Part shown: positions 1 through 13,095 of the stretch, in pieces | Layout: each line of letters starts with the position of its first letter | How positions within the stretch are numbered: the first letter of the stretch is position 1 | Origin: Pagrus major | Taxonomy: Eukaryota > Chordata > Actinopteri > Spariformes > Sparidae | Direction: 5' to 3' | DNA length: 64,000 bases | Assembly: GCF_040436345.1 (NCBI RefSeq) | Contig: NC_133218.1 | Coordinates: 3,038,021-3,102,020 of the forward strand | The notes under the pieces: generated by a model | Seen by the model: the letters and a program-made list of their open reading frames with translations, nothing else | Told to the model about the DNA's origin: nothing | The model's database searches: none | Position numbers and translations under genes: made by a program

Positions 1-223
1 TAATTCCTGAGAATGGACACCTCGTCAGGCATTATGCCTTACTTCAGAGGGCACATACAAGGAATCTGACTTTTACATTGCTCTCACAGAAATAGACATA
101 AAGCTAAAAAAAACACGGTTCAGATAAGGTAAAGAATGGTTAAGAGTAAAGAATGATGAAAAGTCAGGCCTGTGCACCACAACACCTTGTTAAATGAAAG
201 TAGATGTATATTTAGTAAAATCA
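1..223. other. Intergenic, nothing recognised
   Basis: AT-rich sequence with only short chance ORFs. No gene, RNA or repeat boundary could be supported. Confidence 0.6.
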
Positions 224-1334
224 CTCTAGGTAGAAAAGAAAAAGGATGTGGAAATCCGTGGGAATGGATTCACAACCCGTGCCCTCTTCTGTTCTTCAGC
301 GAATGGGCCCGCCTTGCACAGACCGCGATGACCGAATCCAAACCAGTGTATTAATTTTTATCTAGATCAGGGGTCTGCAACATGCAGCTCTTTTGCCCTT
401 CCCTGTGGCTTTGACATTTTACATGGAAGTGAATAATATATACAGGTTTATATTTTTTTTATCATCATCACTGTTTTAGGCCCACAGTGATTCTTACATT
501 CTCCGACGGTAAAAGTGCGCAGCCTACACACAGAATTGTATCTGTTCTATCAAGTTGTGATTAATTGAATGATCCTGAGTTAATATCATTTTGTTTTATG
601 ATCACGCTCCAGGGTTGATCGCTGTATGTGGCTGAGGATATAAAAAGACGGATTAACTCACACTGAAATGGACTAAAATACAATTTAAACTGTCCTGTGT
701 TTTTAAGTCTAGGCTGCTGCAACGTGTTTTATTTCTTATCAAAAGAGGCTACTTTTTATTTTGTACATTTTCACAAACACAGGGAGAACTTAAGTAGGTC
801 TGCATGTATAGTTCTGTATTGCTACTCTATTTCTATTTATTGTAGGCTGGTTCTTTTGTTTCATAAATGCACCAAAACATGGCATCATTGAAATGGAAAT
901 GCAACGTTCAAGTACCTTGAGTAGCCCACTGCAGAGTTGCCCCATCATGTGAAAATATAAATTAATGCTTATTTAGGCCTATTAATAATCTTGATAGGCT
1001 AATTTAGACTTTCTAGGCTGCGGTACCTTCATTATAAGACACAAATATGTTTTGCGGCTCCAGACAGATTTTTTTGGTGAGGGCAGGGGCCAAAAATGGC
1101 TGTTTAGATAGTAAAGGTTGCTGACCCCTGGTCTAGATTTAACGGCAGATTTAACTCAAGCTAAATACTTGCTGGGTGTGGTCGCCGGCAGAATGGACTG
1201 CATGCATGTATGTTAGAAAAAAAGAAATGGATTGTAAAACCGTGTGCACGGATTGTGAATCCGCTCGCACGGTTTACAAATCCGTTCCCACGGATTTCCA
1301 CATCCAGTTTTTTTTCTACCATGTGACCCTAGAG
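224..1334. mobile_element. Inverted-repeat DNA element, interrupted by a hAT-type MITE
   Basis: The left end (224-285) and the right end (about 1255-1334) are imperfect inverted repeats. Both carry CTCTAGG, then an A-rich stretch, then GGATGTGGAAATCCGTGGGA. The right arm also holds several short subterminal repeats built from ACGGATT/CCGTGC. No transposase is present, so this is a non-autonomous element of unknown superfamily. It is split by the separate element at 368-1130. The right end has about six more bases than the left next to the terminal heptamer. Confidence 0.7.
368..1130. mobile_element. hAT-type MITE
   Basis: The ends are inverted repeats: CAGGGGTCTGCAAC on the left and, read from the right, CAGGGGTCAGCAAC. 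The element is flanked by an 8-bp near-perfect target duplication, ATCTAGAT at 360-367 and GTCTAGAT at 1131-1138 (7 of 8). Eight-base duplications and a CAGGGG-type end are hallmarks of hAT transposons. It is 763 bp with no transposase ORF, so it moved using another element's enzyme. Confidence 0.85.
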
Positions 1335-2065
1335 GGGCTCCGTACCAGGAACACAATAAAAATCTGTGTATAAGTCAACTGTTCTGCATGCTGTAAATAA
1401 TACAAGTAGCACAAGAAGCGATGGAGATAATGCAAAAAAAAAAAAGTACTGGATGGATATGCGCACATAGGATTATATTCATTATATGCTACACTATAAA
1501 TCATGTACATTATTTATAATCATTAATTCTATTATTAACACTATTAATATGTTCCCTGTGAAACAGGCCGCACAGAAGTACACACATAAAGTTCTACTTA
1601 AGAAGACTCCCAGGATGTGAAATGGCTCCGTGAGAAATTTTTCATTATTTATTTGATTTTGTTTTTTCTGGTTTGGCCACGAAAGAAATATCAAAGAACA
1701 TTAGTTTGTATTTGAAGTGGGCTTTTACTTTCATGACTTCAGACACCGCCACAGGCAGGATTTTAGAAATCCTTACAACTCTCCTCCTCAAATTCTTAAC
1801 AGAAATCCTTAGTTTTATGTTGGATTATTAAGACTTTATTTCATAGTTAACTGTTCAGCGATACTTACAGTCAATTTTATCTCCCAACATGAAGGTTGAA
1901 AGCCTGTTTCACAGCCTTCTGGGAGGAAATATCAAACACTTTGTTTTCTAATCTTATTTAAGGGCTTAACTATTGTCAAATGTAAACATATTTAGTGAAA
2001 AAACACTGCAGTCGGCTCATAAAATACCTACTGAGAATAAAAACAGCTTAGAAAGAAAGACTGGT
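1335..2065. other. Intergenic, nothing recognised
   Basis: AT-rich unique-looking sequence. The ORFs on the minus strand are short and resemble no family I know. Confidence 0.55.
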
Positions 2066-2275
2066 CAACTTCTGATCACAGGGTTGGTGGTTCGATCCCT
2101 CCCTGATGTCCCTCCTCCTGTCCACATGTCAAAGTGTCACTGAGAAAGACACTGAAGCCAAAACTCCTCCCGATGGTCCGACCAGAAACCTGCATGGTAC
2201 TCGCTGTGTGTGTGAATTGATAAATGAGAAGCAAATTGTAAAGCACATTGGATAAAAGCACTTGATAAACATATT
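2066..2275 (+). repeat. SINE-like teleost repeat
   Basis: The segment opens with a tRNA B-box-like motif (GGTGGTTCGATCCC, about 2087-2100), followed by a body with CTGTCCACATGTCAAAGTGT and CACTGAGAAAGACACTGAA. It ends in GTAAAGCACATTGGATAAAAG. I recognise this layout from a very common teleost interspersed repeat. The exact family name is not certain, and the copy is diverged. Confidence 0.65.
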
Positions 2276-4285
2276 GAAGATTCAAGATGTTTATAGAAAG
2301 CTGAAGTCACGCCCCTTCTGGTTTCCCTCACGAGACCTTATTTTGGAAAAAACTTACGATACGATACTAAAATCATTAACTTTGTTATTATCCCAAGCAT
2401 CTTTTTCAGCATCAGCATCATATTTTTTTTTAAAAAAGAATATCGAAGCATGTCAGACAACATGTATGCCAATACCAATATACCTGTGGGCCAGTATCAG
2501 CCTATAATCTTTATATTGGTCAGGCTCTACACAGGACATGACTCCAGTGTCAGCTACAGTCCTCACTTCATCACTGCTTTACATGTTATTACCTCTGGAC
2601 AACATTCATATCCATGTCCAGACAGACACGTGTGACAGACATGTGCTACTAAGTGACATTCACTCACAATAGTGCAGTGAAGGTGTGATTGTGTCGAGGT
2701 CAGCTGTTGAGATGCAGCCATAAATGAGGTTAAACAGTAGCTGACTGTCCCACACACACAGACAGCTTGTTGCTGGCTCATCGTGTGGCCTGCCAGTGTT
2801 TGAAGCTAATGGGATCATGTAGCCTCATCAGAGGACGTGAATAATAGAAATGTCTAAATCTTGAACAGAGGACAAACAGGCCTCAGACTGCAGCACCGAA
2901 CAAAACTAAAGTCATGAAAAAGTAAGAAGGGGCACTTTGAAACCTGGTAAATACATGATGAAGAGCTTCATAACAGCGACTCAGCACAATTATGATTCAA
3001 GTTAGATAGAAGTGTCAAAGCCAGTGTTGTTTTTGTTTTGTCTCTGGCAGTAACTGTGCAGGAACAGATGAACTGGTTCTGTAAATCTACAGTAATAATG
3101 AGTTATCGTTTGAGGTCATTATCAGGATTACAGTGATGGCGGTGGAACAAATTAGCATCCAGCACACACAATCCCTTACATAATCTCCTGAATGTTGATC
3201 CAAATAGTAGAAAATAACTGTCTCACTACTGAGCTGCCAAATATTTGTACTCACAAAGTAGCACCTAACATTTTATTGATTGCACAATTTGGATTAATTA
3301 ATCAATAATCATAGTGTATTATTGAATGGAGAATCACTGTATTAACACACGTTTTGAACAGACAACTTCTGGTATGATATCATGTTGTTACAAACACAGT
3401 AACATGACCAGCTGATCCCAGACCTGTCCAGGAGAATTGATCTAATTATGTAAACAGCTGTCGACTGCTGTTTTGAAATTTTCAACCTTGTCTTCCACCT
3501 CTGTCAGTGCTTCACACTGTGTGTTACAGAATAACAGGTCAGATATTTGATCAAATGGAGGCACATCATTGGTCAGCTACACAACACGGAACATTCCAAC
3601 TTCCTTTGTGGTCAGGGAAGTTAAAAGACAAAACAACAGGGTTGTAGTAGCTCTTTGTTCCTGACAGCCGAGCCACAGAATAAAATGAAGCTCTAGCGTA
3701 AGTTCAGACAGGAAGACTCTTTCACATGCTCAGTCCTTAGTTTAATTCTCACACCATGCTTTCATTCACCCCTCTCACTCATGCTCTCTTTATTATTTTG
3801 TTGCCGTCAGCTGACATCGGCTGCTCACATCAGCCGGGCACAACTGTCCAATAGCACAGTGACACACCTTCACTGTTAGCCTATCATCTTGCGGCTGTCT
3901 TTTTCAATACGATTGTCTCCTGCCTCTGTTTCATTCATGCTGCTGTTTTGCATGCGCCTTTCACCCCCCCAACCCCACCCAGTCTTTGCAGAGTCACCAG
4001 CTTCACCAGCTTCATCGTTCATCAGTCAAGAGTCAGGGCGGCAACCTTCGATCGCAAAATCTCTCTGTTGAGTCTAAGCACCAAAGACTTTATGACAAGA
4101 CTCATCATCACTTATCATCTGCTGTTAGAAACATTTTCTTTACTTCACTCACTCGTCTCTCCTGATTGAAATGTTGACAGTTAATGTTTCTGCAAACCAC
4201 AGATATGTTCATACTTGTACGTGTCATAGGCTGTCATATCATGTTCACATTACAAGTTTAAGACCTGACTTTTGTTTGAGACTGC
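2276..4285. other. Intergenic, no gene recognised
   Basis: Contains short ORFs only. No splice-bounded segment resembling a known vertebrate exon was seen. A pyrimidine-rich stretch lies near 3890-4020. Confidence 0.5.
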
Positions 4286-4289
4286 GTTT

Positions 4290-4556
4290 ATCCATTTGTA
4301 AGTGTGACACCACTGGATGTATTTAAGGAGACCTCGGGACAATTTCCAGCTGTGTTCGTGGCAACCAAAACAGGTATTTTAAGCCAAAACACGATCTTTT
4401 TCTAACCCTAATCAAGTGGTTTATGTGCCTAAACCTAACCAGACGATAACCACAACATTGTCACAAGATGTAAACCTAAAGAGGCGTAGAGTTGAAACAC
4501 AAAAAATACAGGGTTTGCAGAAATGGATGCTGCCAACATTTATTCTGGTGATTGAG
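4290..4556 (-). repeat. Interspersed repeat family A, copy 1
   Basis: Read on the minus strand it runs from CAGAATAAATGTTGGCA through GGTTAGGTTTAGGCAC and GTGTTTTGGCTTAAAATACC to GGTGTCACACTTACAAATGG. The same order of blocks recurs at 6322, 9350, 25080 and 29573, and partly at 25755. No coding capacity is visible. It is a non-coding interspersed family, class unknown. Confidence 0.75.
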
Positions 4557-5424
4557 TTGCAGCCCATGTTTCTGAAACCTTTATGGTCAACAGCCTATAA
4601 AAATAAAATAATATGATTATTTTTTCTGTTAAACAGAAACAAACAAAGATACAAGAAGTTTAACCTCCATGATAGAGCACTCATTCAGTTTAGATCAGAT
4701 TATATTAATCATACATATTATAAATGTATTCATTTATTCTGATGTGTTTCGACCGTGTGTGAAACGGGAGTGTGTCATCGGCTGCAGGTGTGTTTGGCTG
4801 ATTGAGTGAGTGATGACTGAGTGTGTTGTCCCAGGGAGCTGATTGGTTCCAGCCTCCAAGCCAGCAGTTAATAGGCTGGCTTCTGTCAGTTCCTGTGGCC
4901 TCCTCCTCCTCTCCAGCAGACTTCCAGCAGTCCTTTTCTTTGTCAAATGTATTTTAAAATGGCCACAGTTACTTTGTTGCTGTTGGTTCTTGGGAGCTGG
5001 GAAGAGGGGAGTCTCATTTTCATGTTACGCCAGAGTTTCCTCAAGGCCCTGGCCGTACCGAATGACATAAGCATTGTGGGTTTCCTGAATCAACAATTCT
5101 TGAGTATTTTGATAATGACATCAGTAAGATTCTGCTAATTCTTTATTTAAATTTCCAAACAAAAACAAAAAGATTCAGCTATTGCCGGCCATCCCCCCTT
5201 ATTTATTATCACAGATCCTTTCCTCCATCTGGAGTACCTAACCACATTTCTTGACTGCCTCACATTGTAGATACGTATTCATAAATACATTTGTTTCGGG
5301 AACTTGTTCATAAAAGGAGACTTGTCAAAGACAACTGTAGGTGAGTGGATAATGGAGAGAGGATTTCCTCTGATTTTATAAATCAGGCTGAAAAAAAAAA
5401 ATGCATTCACCATTACGTTTTGCT
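4557..5424. other. Intergenic, no gene recognised
   Basis: Contains overlapping short ORFs on both strands around 4734-5138 with no recognisable domain. A short A-tract lies at about 5391-5400. Confidence 0.5.
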
Positions 5425-5429
5425 CAGGG

Positions 5430-5783
5430 CAGAATAGTGTTGCAGTATTTATTATGTAGCCTCACAGCAGGACGGTTCTGGGTTCAAACCTGCTGGCCGG
5501 TTTGCTGCGTTGATGTTCTCTCTCAGTGTGGGTTTCCTCTGGGTGCTTCCTCCCACAGTCCAAAGACACGCAGGTTAATTGGCGACTCTAAACTGCCTGT
5601 AGGTGTGAATGTGAGCATGAATGGTTGTTTGTCTCCATGTGTCAGCGCTGTAATAAACTGGCTATCTATCCAGGCTGTACCCCGCCTCTTGCCCAATGTC
5701 AGCCTGGATTGGCTCCAGCCCCCCCACACACACACAACCCTCCAAAGGATAGGCGGTTATAGATAATAGAAGGATGGATGGAT
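5430..5783 (+). repeat. tRNA-box SINE-like repeat with GGATG tail
   Basis: A B-box-like GGGTTCAAACC occurs near 5480. The body GTTTCCTCTGGGTGCTTCCT, CCACAGTCCAAAGACACGCA, GTAGGTGTGAATGTGAGC, GTACCCCGCCTCTTGCCCAA follows, ending in an (ATGG)n-like tail at about 5772-5783. This is one of the commonest teleost interspersed repeats. The 121-aa + strand ORF over it is an artefact of the repeat. The (ATGG)n tail suggests mobilisation by an L2-like LINE; that is inference. Confidence 0.75.
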
Positions 5784-6321
5784 GCATCGCTCATGTATAC
5801 ATGTGGAAAATACATAATTCAGAATACATATATATTTAAATAGAAACATAATTTAGTCATTCGTCCATGCAGGCAGGTTTTTGCATGAATTCTACTTGAT
5901 GTTGAAGCAGCAACATAAATACATAAATCCTGTTTGCATTTTCATCTGAGCTGCATAGCTCATATATTTGATAAATCAAACAGACATTGTAATGAAAACT
6001 ACACCAGTTTAGGTACAGTATGCTGGCAATCCAGACTACAGGAAACCACAATGTGGAAAATGTAATACACTGAAGCACTGACACTGCCTTTTTTCTATGT
6101 TTATCACTTGAATATTTAACGTAGATGTGGTGACCCAAGACTGATATATCTAATAACAAATTATTAAAATCACCAAAATATGACGTTTTCACTCTCCAGC
6201 AGTAATTTGCTTAACTTGAGAGTTCAGAGATATGATTTGCCATATTGATAATCCCCAGATTGATAACTGAGTAAAATCAGGGTTTGTTCAATCTGGTATC
6301 TTGTGACATATCTAAGACAAT
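5784..6321. other. Intergenic, nothing recognised
   Basis: AT-rich. The 111-aa minus-strand ORF resembles no known family and lacks codon-bias contrast with its surroundings. Confidence 0.5.
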
Positions 6322-6548
6322 CATCAGAATAAATGTTGGCAATGTACATTTCTGTTAACAGATATGTTGCAACTATACATTGTGCTTATGGTTGGGTTAG
6401 GTTTAGTCACAAAACCCAGTTGGTTCAGGTTCAGAAAAGATCATGTTTTGGCTTACCTGGTTTTGTCGCCACAAACACAAACACATGGAAAATGGACATG
6501 TGGTTAAAAATATCCAGCAGTTTAGTACTTACCAGTGGTGTCTGGCTG
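6322..6548 (+). repeat. Interspersed repeat family A, copy 2
   Basis: Starts with CAGAATAAATGTTGGCAATG and continues with GGTTGGGTTAGGTTTAGTCA, GATCATGTTTTGGCTTACCT and TTTTGTCGCCACAAACA, matching the blocks of the other family-A copies in the same order. Confidence 0.75.
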
Positions 6549-6572
6549 GACAGCCACTCAGGAGTAATGCGA

Positions 6573-7102
6573 CAGCCTGTTCTCACTCCTGCTGTGACAC
6601 AAACAGCAACCTGGTCAGTGGCCCTACACTTCTTAGTTTGACGCTGTAGTTACCACTCTTCTGTCACTTCTTGGTGTATAAAATACGATACAAGGGTGGG
6701 GCTGGTCATTCACTGGACTTTCCCACCGAAGCCCGGAGTTCACATCCCGTTTGTGACCAAGAGTCAAGAGTGATATGTTTTTAAATTGTGTTACGTAATG
6801 CATGTAAATGACATAACTTACTTTATGTAAGTGATGTGAGTGACAAGACTCAACGTAGCTGTTTTAACCCAAAGCACAATCTTTTCCTAAAACCTAAGCA
6901 AACCACATATGTTTGACAACGTTATTAACAGTCCAAAAGTAATAATGAGTTACGAAACTGTCAGCCATTTTTATTTTGAAAGTCTTACTGGGTGTTACCA
7001 ACATAATGACGCTCTGGGTTTCCCAACTCACTTTAGGATTGCAAGACGGGTTGGCTGCCAGTCCTGAGCGTCATTGTTTGACAAGTTGGGAATGAGACTC
7101 AA
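6573..7102. mobile_element. Inverted-repeat MITE family B, copy 1
   Basis: The left end reads CAGCCTGTTCTCACTCC and then a CAGCAACCTGGTCAGTGGCC block. The right end, read inverted, carries GAGTCTCATTCCCAACTTGT. Internal blocks (ACATAACTTACTTTATGTAA, CCCAAAGCACAATCTTTTCC, CCTAAGCAAACCACA) recur in the copy at 27066-27556. The internal block also resembles part of family A in reverse. No transposase is present. Confidence 0.75.
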
Positions 7103-7364
7103 AAATCAACTTTTCTTACAAATAGCACCTTTTAGGCCACTGACAAAGCTGCAGAATTTGGCAAGTTTGGAGTGAGAAGGTGTTGGATGGGAACACCATC
7201 CCCTCCACTTCCAGACATGAGTCAGCTCATAAACATGTAATGTGAACATGTTATGACAAGTATTGTAGAAATGTATGTATGAAATGTAAGACTTGTGCAA
7301 ATGTGAATGTATAAAATCACATTTTATTCCAGCGACTTGGCTGAAAATATCATATTTTATACAT

Positions 7365-7510
<146 letters not shown>

Positions 7511-9345
7511 TTGTGTTGTTACTGTATGTGAACACGAAGGAGCTTTTTCAGAGACCGGAGGCCGTTTTGGCTTTACAGAGAGCTAATTTCAAACATGCTG
7601 TGAGAGAGAACATGGAACAGCCAAATGGCATAATGGGTGTGAATTATGTGATTCTTATGAAGCATCCTTTGAGCTATTGCTGTATTTAAGGTTAATTTAC
7701 TCTAATTATGCACAAAGAGACAGAAAAACTAGGTCACACTGTGGATGTTGGTCTGGTTTCAAATTAGAAATGTGTTTTAAGATATTTTCACACAGTGTTT
7801 TCATGCTGTTACAGACGGTTTACAGCTGTTTAGTTTGCATGTGAATGCCACAGTGATAATTCTGAATTAGTTTGATGTGAAGAACTGAAATGATTTTCTT
7901 TTTTCCAGTAAATTCTCCAAAATGAAGCTCTCAGATGCTCTGGATAAACATTAGATTTGATGAGTGTTTTCCCTGTGTGCTGAAGATTCTCTGGCTCAGT
8001 CTGAGGAACACTTTGCCAGTCTTTGGAGAGACATAATGGAAATCTCAAACTGCGCTTCCTCTCGCTTATTTCCTCCGCTGATCATAAAAAGTGCATCATT
8101 TCTACCAAGTCAGAACCTGCTGTTTCCTCTGGAGGTTTTAATGGCTTTGACTCGTAGTTGGTGAAAATGAAATCTAGCAGTAAATTGCCTCTTGAAGACA
8201 CATTCATCTGAGGTAACAACATGTAATCGCACTCAAGGTGCTCTGTTTGTTATAACATGCTTCTGACATTTGAATAACAGCTGGCTGACACATCCATGCA
8301 CACTGATTCAGGCGGTTGTCAGTACGGGAAGGCTGTGTCAATTGAGAAGTCCCCAAAGTTTTAACGATACAACATGGCTCGAGGTTATTCTTGAAAATAA
8401 GTGCTGTAAAGCTGTTTTTCAGACAGAGCCAGGCTGTTGCATGCTCTAAGCTTCCTCTCCGGGCTTGATTACAGCCTTTGTCCAACTGTAACATTACTGT
8501 GGGCTCACAAAAAGCATTAATGATACCCTCTTGAAGCCCTCAAAGAGCATGTGATTTGTGTGTGTGTGTTTGTGTCTGACGATGTATCTCTGCGGGTCTG
8601 TGAAAGATACTTCACTGTCAGAGTTGAATTATCTTCTTCAGGTTTGTGTCTGGCAGAAACTGTTGAGGCCCAGAAGGCAGGAGAGAAAGCTGAATGGCTC
8701 TGCCTTCATATCTGTTAGGTTTAACCCTTAGAGACACACCATACTCAGTCTAACATTTCCCATTTGTATCCCACTGGTCAGCATTTCATCCCGCCTCAAC
8801 CCCTTAAAGGGACAGTTCACCCCCAAATCAACAATACATATATTTCCTCTCTCCTCTGTAGTTAGTTAGCAGGCGATTCGCTAATATTATAAATGCATCC
8901 AGATCAAAAGTATAGATTCAGACAGGATTCAGAGAAATAAAAATTAACTCAAAGAGGTCCAGTTCAAGAAAATGTCCTTGAGCAAAGGTCCAGAATGTCA
9001 TCATTTCTAATTTGCACTGTTTCAGTGCCATATAAAATATTTCATTTTTTGTGCCCTCAGTTTGGATTTGAGTAGGTATGTTTGCTTAAAACATGCTCTT
9101 TGTCTAGTTTTGGCGTTTTACATTGCCTGTTTTAACAGTCGCAACAGTGTCAGATGTGATATTTTGAACCACCTGTGGGAAGAATGAACAGTGTTTTCCT
9201 GACTGAAAGTCCTGGTGCTTGATTTACCCGATCATCCATCAGTGACCTCCTACAGACTTTTTTTATTCTACTACATCTCTTCACTTCCTCCTTTGGGACT
9301 GTAATAATTACTACAATCACTAGAGGGCACCGCCTAGTAACACAT
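7511..9345. other. Intergenic, with a fragment of a TTAA-type element
   Basis: No gene was recognised. At 8803-8860, TTAA is followed by AGGGACAGTTCACCCCCAAA, which matches one end of a common teleost TTAA-flanked element. The other end was not found. A short (TG)n tract lies near 8560. Confidence 0.5.
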
Positions 9346-9349
9346 GTAA

Positions 9350-9570
9350 ATTTGGTAGTTGACCTGTATGGTAATTTTTCTGATGAGGACGGGCTCGTTT
9401 AGTCACACAAACCATGTGGTTAGCGTTAGGAGAAGGTCATGTTTTGGCTTGACACAGCTGGAAATTGTCCTCATGTCTCATCAAAAATATTGGATTTTAT
9501 TGAGACAAACAAGCCTGGAATATGTTCCGATGTCTAGTTGAAAATATCCAGTGGTGTCATGCTTACAAAT
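9350..9570 (+). repeat. Interspersed repeat family A, copy 3
   Basis: Shares TTTAGTCACACAAACCATGT, GGTCATGTTTTGGCTT, GCTGGAAATTGTCC and CCAGTGGTGTCATGCTTACA with the other family-A copies, in the same order. Confidence 0.65.
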
Positions 9571-11519
9571 GTTAAAACGCCGTCTTGAACACTGGTCTCT
9601 GGCTTGGACGCCGTCTTGCCCAAATTAATTAATGCACAAACATTGTGGCTTTTTGAGCATACCTGCCTGCATTATGGCATCTTAACATGTATAATATTGA
9701 TTTACAGGTCAACAAAGAGGACGCATCTCGGCCATTTTGCTGAAAGGGGGGATGTGTCCCCCCTCAAATTGCCTACTGCCTATCGGCTGCCTAAACTCGG
9801 CAACTCACGCAAAAACAATCTAGATGGATAAATAGCACTACAGATAAGAAGAAAATTATGTTGTACCAGTTTCCCCCTTTTCCCTTTATCTTTGTAAAAT
9901 TTCCACAGTGAAGTTTTAGGGGTTAGAACAGAGTGTGATTGCAGCCAGAAATGCTCCTTTTGACGAACAGCCTGCAGTATTTAAACATCGCTTTGGAATC
10001 AGTTAGACAAAGGAACAAAGTCTGCAGGCTTTCAAATGTAAATGTGGACTTCAGTACACAGCTTGGCCAACAGACTCTGCATCTGTTACTACTGTTTCAA
10101 GCATTTGAATTTTTGGTTTTTAATATATGTATCCCTGGAAAGTGGTATCAATACTGACTGTATCATCCTGAAATATATTAAGCTGATAGAAAGCACTTCA
10201 AAATAGTTTGAAAAGCCCTTATTGCTCTTGGCTTTATTCTGAATCCAACACATCCTCCACGTGGCCTTCGTGAGGGACACAGGCTCTAAATGTATCGGCT
10301 GCAGCTTATCAACTTCTCATTATGAGTCAATAAAGGCTTTATGAGCCTTTTTTGGAGTTTCCTGGATCTCTCCCTCCTCATTACTTTAACATCAGAAAAG
10401 CAGCTCACAGGCTTTAAGATCTCAGTAAAATATCTGTGTTTTAATGGGTAGCGGTGAAGTAGAAGAGTACGAAAGTGCGAAAAGAAGAAGAAATAATCTG
10501 TGCTAACTTTTTATTGTTGGTGATAAAAGGCTGACTTTAGACTGTTTACCAGTCGTGAGTTTCAAATATATGTGTTAAACTGTAATGCATCATTCAGTTA
10601 TGAGAAATCTGGTTATGATGCTCTGGTTACTGTGATATGAACTGGGTTACTGTGACATCAAAACATCCAGTGACATCATTTCTTCTCTTTTATGTTTGCG
10701 AAATGTCTTTTAGGCACCTGAATTTGAATTTTGACATCAACGAAAAGCCTTTTGGACAAAATAATCCTTTCTTCAAATCACAAAGCTGTTGACTGCATGT
10801 TTGTCATCCTGTTTTCCTGTGAAGTGTTGTGTTTGTGGGCAGGCACACACCTCAGGTGGCACAGGAATTATCTGGTTTATTAATGAACGCTAAGAGACTC
10901 GGTTACAGGGCGTCGAAGGAGCGTGTAAACAGCTTAACAGGACTGTGGCCAGCAGCAAGGTTATTCTCTGCATGGGGCCAAAGGACAAGTTTGTGTGATT
11001 ACTTATGATTCAAGCTAATAATACAACAGAGATGGGCTTGTAAACACCTCCTTTAATTAGGTGTGAGGGTTTGTTTGTTTGTTTGTTTGTTTCCCTCAGG
11101 GAACAGGAGCACAAGCTAACAACACATCTCTGACATTCTCTCATGAAGGTACTTTAGTTAACATGTTAGCAAACAGATTTAGGCCTACACATGAGGCACT
11201 CAGAGCAGCAATAGCATGTATTTATTTGAAGTTGTGTTTCTGTCACCCAATGAGTATAATTCTTCTCAGGCTGCATCCAAATCTCCACCCTCCGGCAAAT
11301 ATACCGCTGATACACAGGCCTGAAGTCTACAGAAATAGAATTAATTTGCTTACCTCTATAACCTTTACGTCTACATACATTATGTCTGTATCATGATGTG
11401 TGTTACTCCCCAAACGGACTCTCTGCGAGTCTTCAACAAAGTCCACTTGAGATCCCTTGAGGACTGGATAAATTGTGAGTTTGGACAGCAAGGGTCAGTC
11501 CAGACATTTGGACATTTGG
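9571..11519. other. Intergenic, no gene recognised
   Basis: Short ORFs only. A (GTTT)n run lies at about 11070-11091. Confidence 0.5.
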
Positions 11520-11865
11520 ATGCAGCCTTACTCTCCTTGTAGCTCTTTTTTGGCCTCCACCAACTCATGAAAAACATACTTGGCTCTTTAGCTGCTTGAT
11601 AGTTGACTTTCTTCCTAAGCGTGGGGCTAACTTTGTCCGTCATATTGTGCTGGGCAGGTGAGTTTATGATTAAACTTTTTTTTTTTGCTGAAAACAGCTG
11701 CCAGCTGTGGCTTAAAAATACAGTTCATGACAGCAGGAAAAAATTAACCACACTGTTTTGGATGTGCCAAAAAAAAAACCTGGCTAAAAGCTGCATAGAA
11801 CAACAGTTTGGTGATAATTCTCTTCTGAAAAGAAAAATACTTCTATTCTGAGCACATCTATTAAC
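11520..11865 (+). repeat. Unclassified repeat family C, copy 1
   Basis: Shares a series of blocks in the same order with 12830-13095: CCACCAACTC, GATAGTTGACTTTCTTCC, GCTGAAAACAGCTGCC and GGTGATAATTCTCT. I recognise this order from teleost genomes but cannot name the family. No coding capacity is visible. Confidence 0.6.
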
Positions 11866-12829
11866 TGAGCCAGGTGTGTAGGAGAGGGATGACTAAACTA
11901 AACACTGCAAGGGTCCCACTACACATTATATTCCAACATAGTATCGCAAAGCCAGGCAGCTCGCGATGATTATGTGACGTGATTTCAAGCAAAAAACTTG
12001 AACTCACCATGTCTTTGTCGCCTTCCACTGTTGGGTTGTTGTAGTTACTGTCTCTGGTGACTTATATAGAAAAAAAATCACCAAATTTAATGAGGAAAAG
12101 TCACCGCGACGCTCAGGCTTCCTGACCGAGTCTTCAGTGAACTGATCCACGAGTGGGAGCCACACAGGGTCCGCTATTTACTGATGGTGGTTATGTGATG
12201 TCATTTAGAGTCACTTTTCACGATACATGGTGGGTCAGGATCTCAATCACAACACTTCATAACAGCATCCATATGATTATAAACAGTCAGCGGATACATT
12301 TTTAGATTTACAGGTGGAAACATGTACAAAAACACACAGATGTCAACATTATGATGTGTACCGTCACGCCTCTTTTGGTTCTGCAATGCTTGGTTCAGTG
12401 TGAACAAACAAAGGTGGGGTAGAGGCGAGCCTTCAGTGGGGCGATATTGCATAATCTCTGTGTGAAAAGGGCTAATGTATAGACAGGACATGTGACAGGT
12501 GTGAGCCTGTATGTAGGCAGGTGTGACCAGACAAGGCAACTCGTCAACTGAATGACAGCTCCCACAGGTGATTGGCTTCTCCTGGGTGACAGCACATGAT
12601 AGAAGGAGACAAAATGTTGCTGAACCTGTGTTAGGTAACACTCACCTTCCTCTGCCACCTTTGACCTGTACAGTATGACAAACATTTTGCCAGGCTGAAG
12701 ACTGCTGTTTTCATTCATCACGATTTCTCCTGTTTTTTTTTAGCACTCCAGGTTAAGCCGGCGTAATGTGTTTACTTTGATTTCATGTATTTTAAACATT
12801 AGCATCATAAGCATTCGTTTGGAGTTGTG
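11866..12829. other. Intergenic between the two family C copies
   Basis: Two overlapping minus-strand ORFs (132 and 108 aa, 12243-12721) lie here. They show no recognisable domain and overlap each other in different frames, which favours chance. Confidence 0.5.
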
Positions 12830-13095
12830 CTTCCGTCCACTCTGATTCAGTCTCAACCAACTCCTGAAGAAAACATCTGAATTATTAGTCAGACAGTTGA
12901 TTTTCTTCATCAGGATTGGTGCTATGCATGCAGTGTGTATGTGCTGAAAACAGCTGCCTGCTGCTGCTGAGAGCATTGTTAATTAAGGGATCAGACTAAA
13001 CCATACATTCAGCGTGCTGTAAAACTACAACAATGAGTTTAAAAGGTTCATAGAGCCGCAGAGTTGGGTGATAATTCTCTGTGGTTTTGTCACAA
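12830..13095 (+). repeat. Unclassified repeat family C, copy 2
   Basis: Carries CAACCAACTCCTGAAG, CAGTTGATTTTCTTCATCAG, GCTGAAAACAGCTGCC and TTGGGTGATAATTCTCTGTG in the order seen at 11520-11865. Confidence 0.6.

Noticed and set aside
2080..2105. Possible tRNA gene because of the TTCGATCCC B-box
   Set aside because: No cloverleaf partner stems were found. It is a SINE-like head. The same holds for TTCAAACC at 5480.
5401..5766. 121-aa plus-strand ORF
   Set aside because: Lies on a SINE-like repeat found throughout teleosts. Not a host protein.
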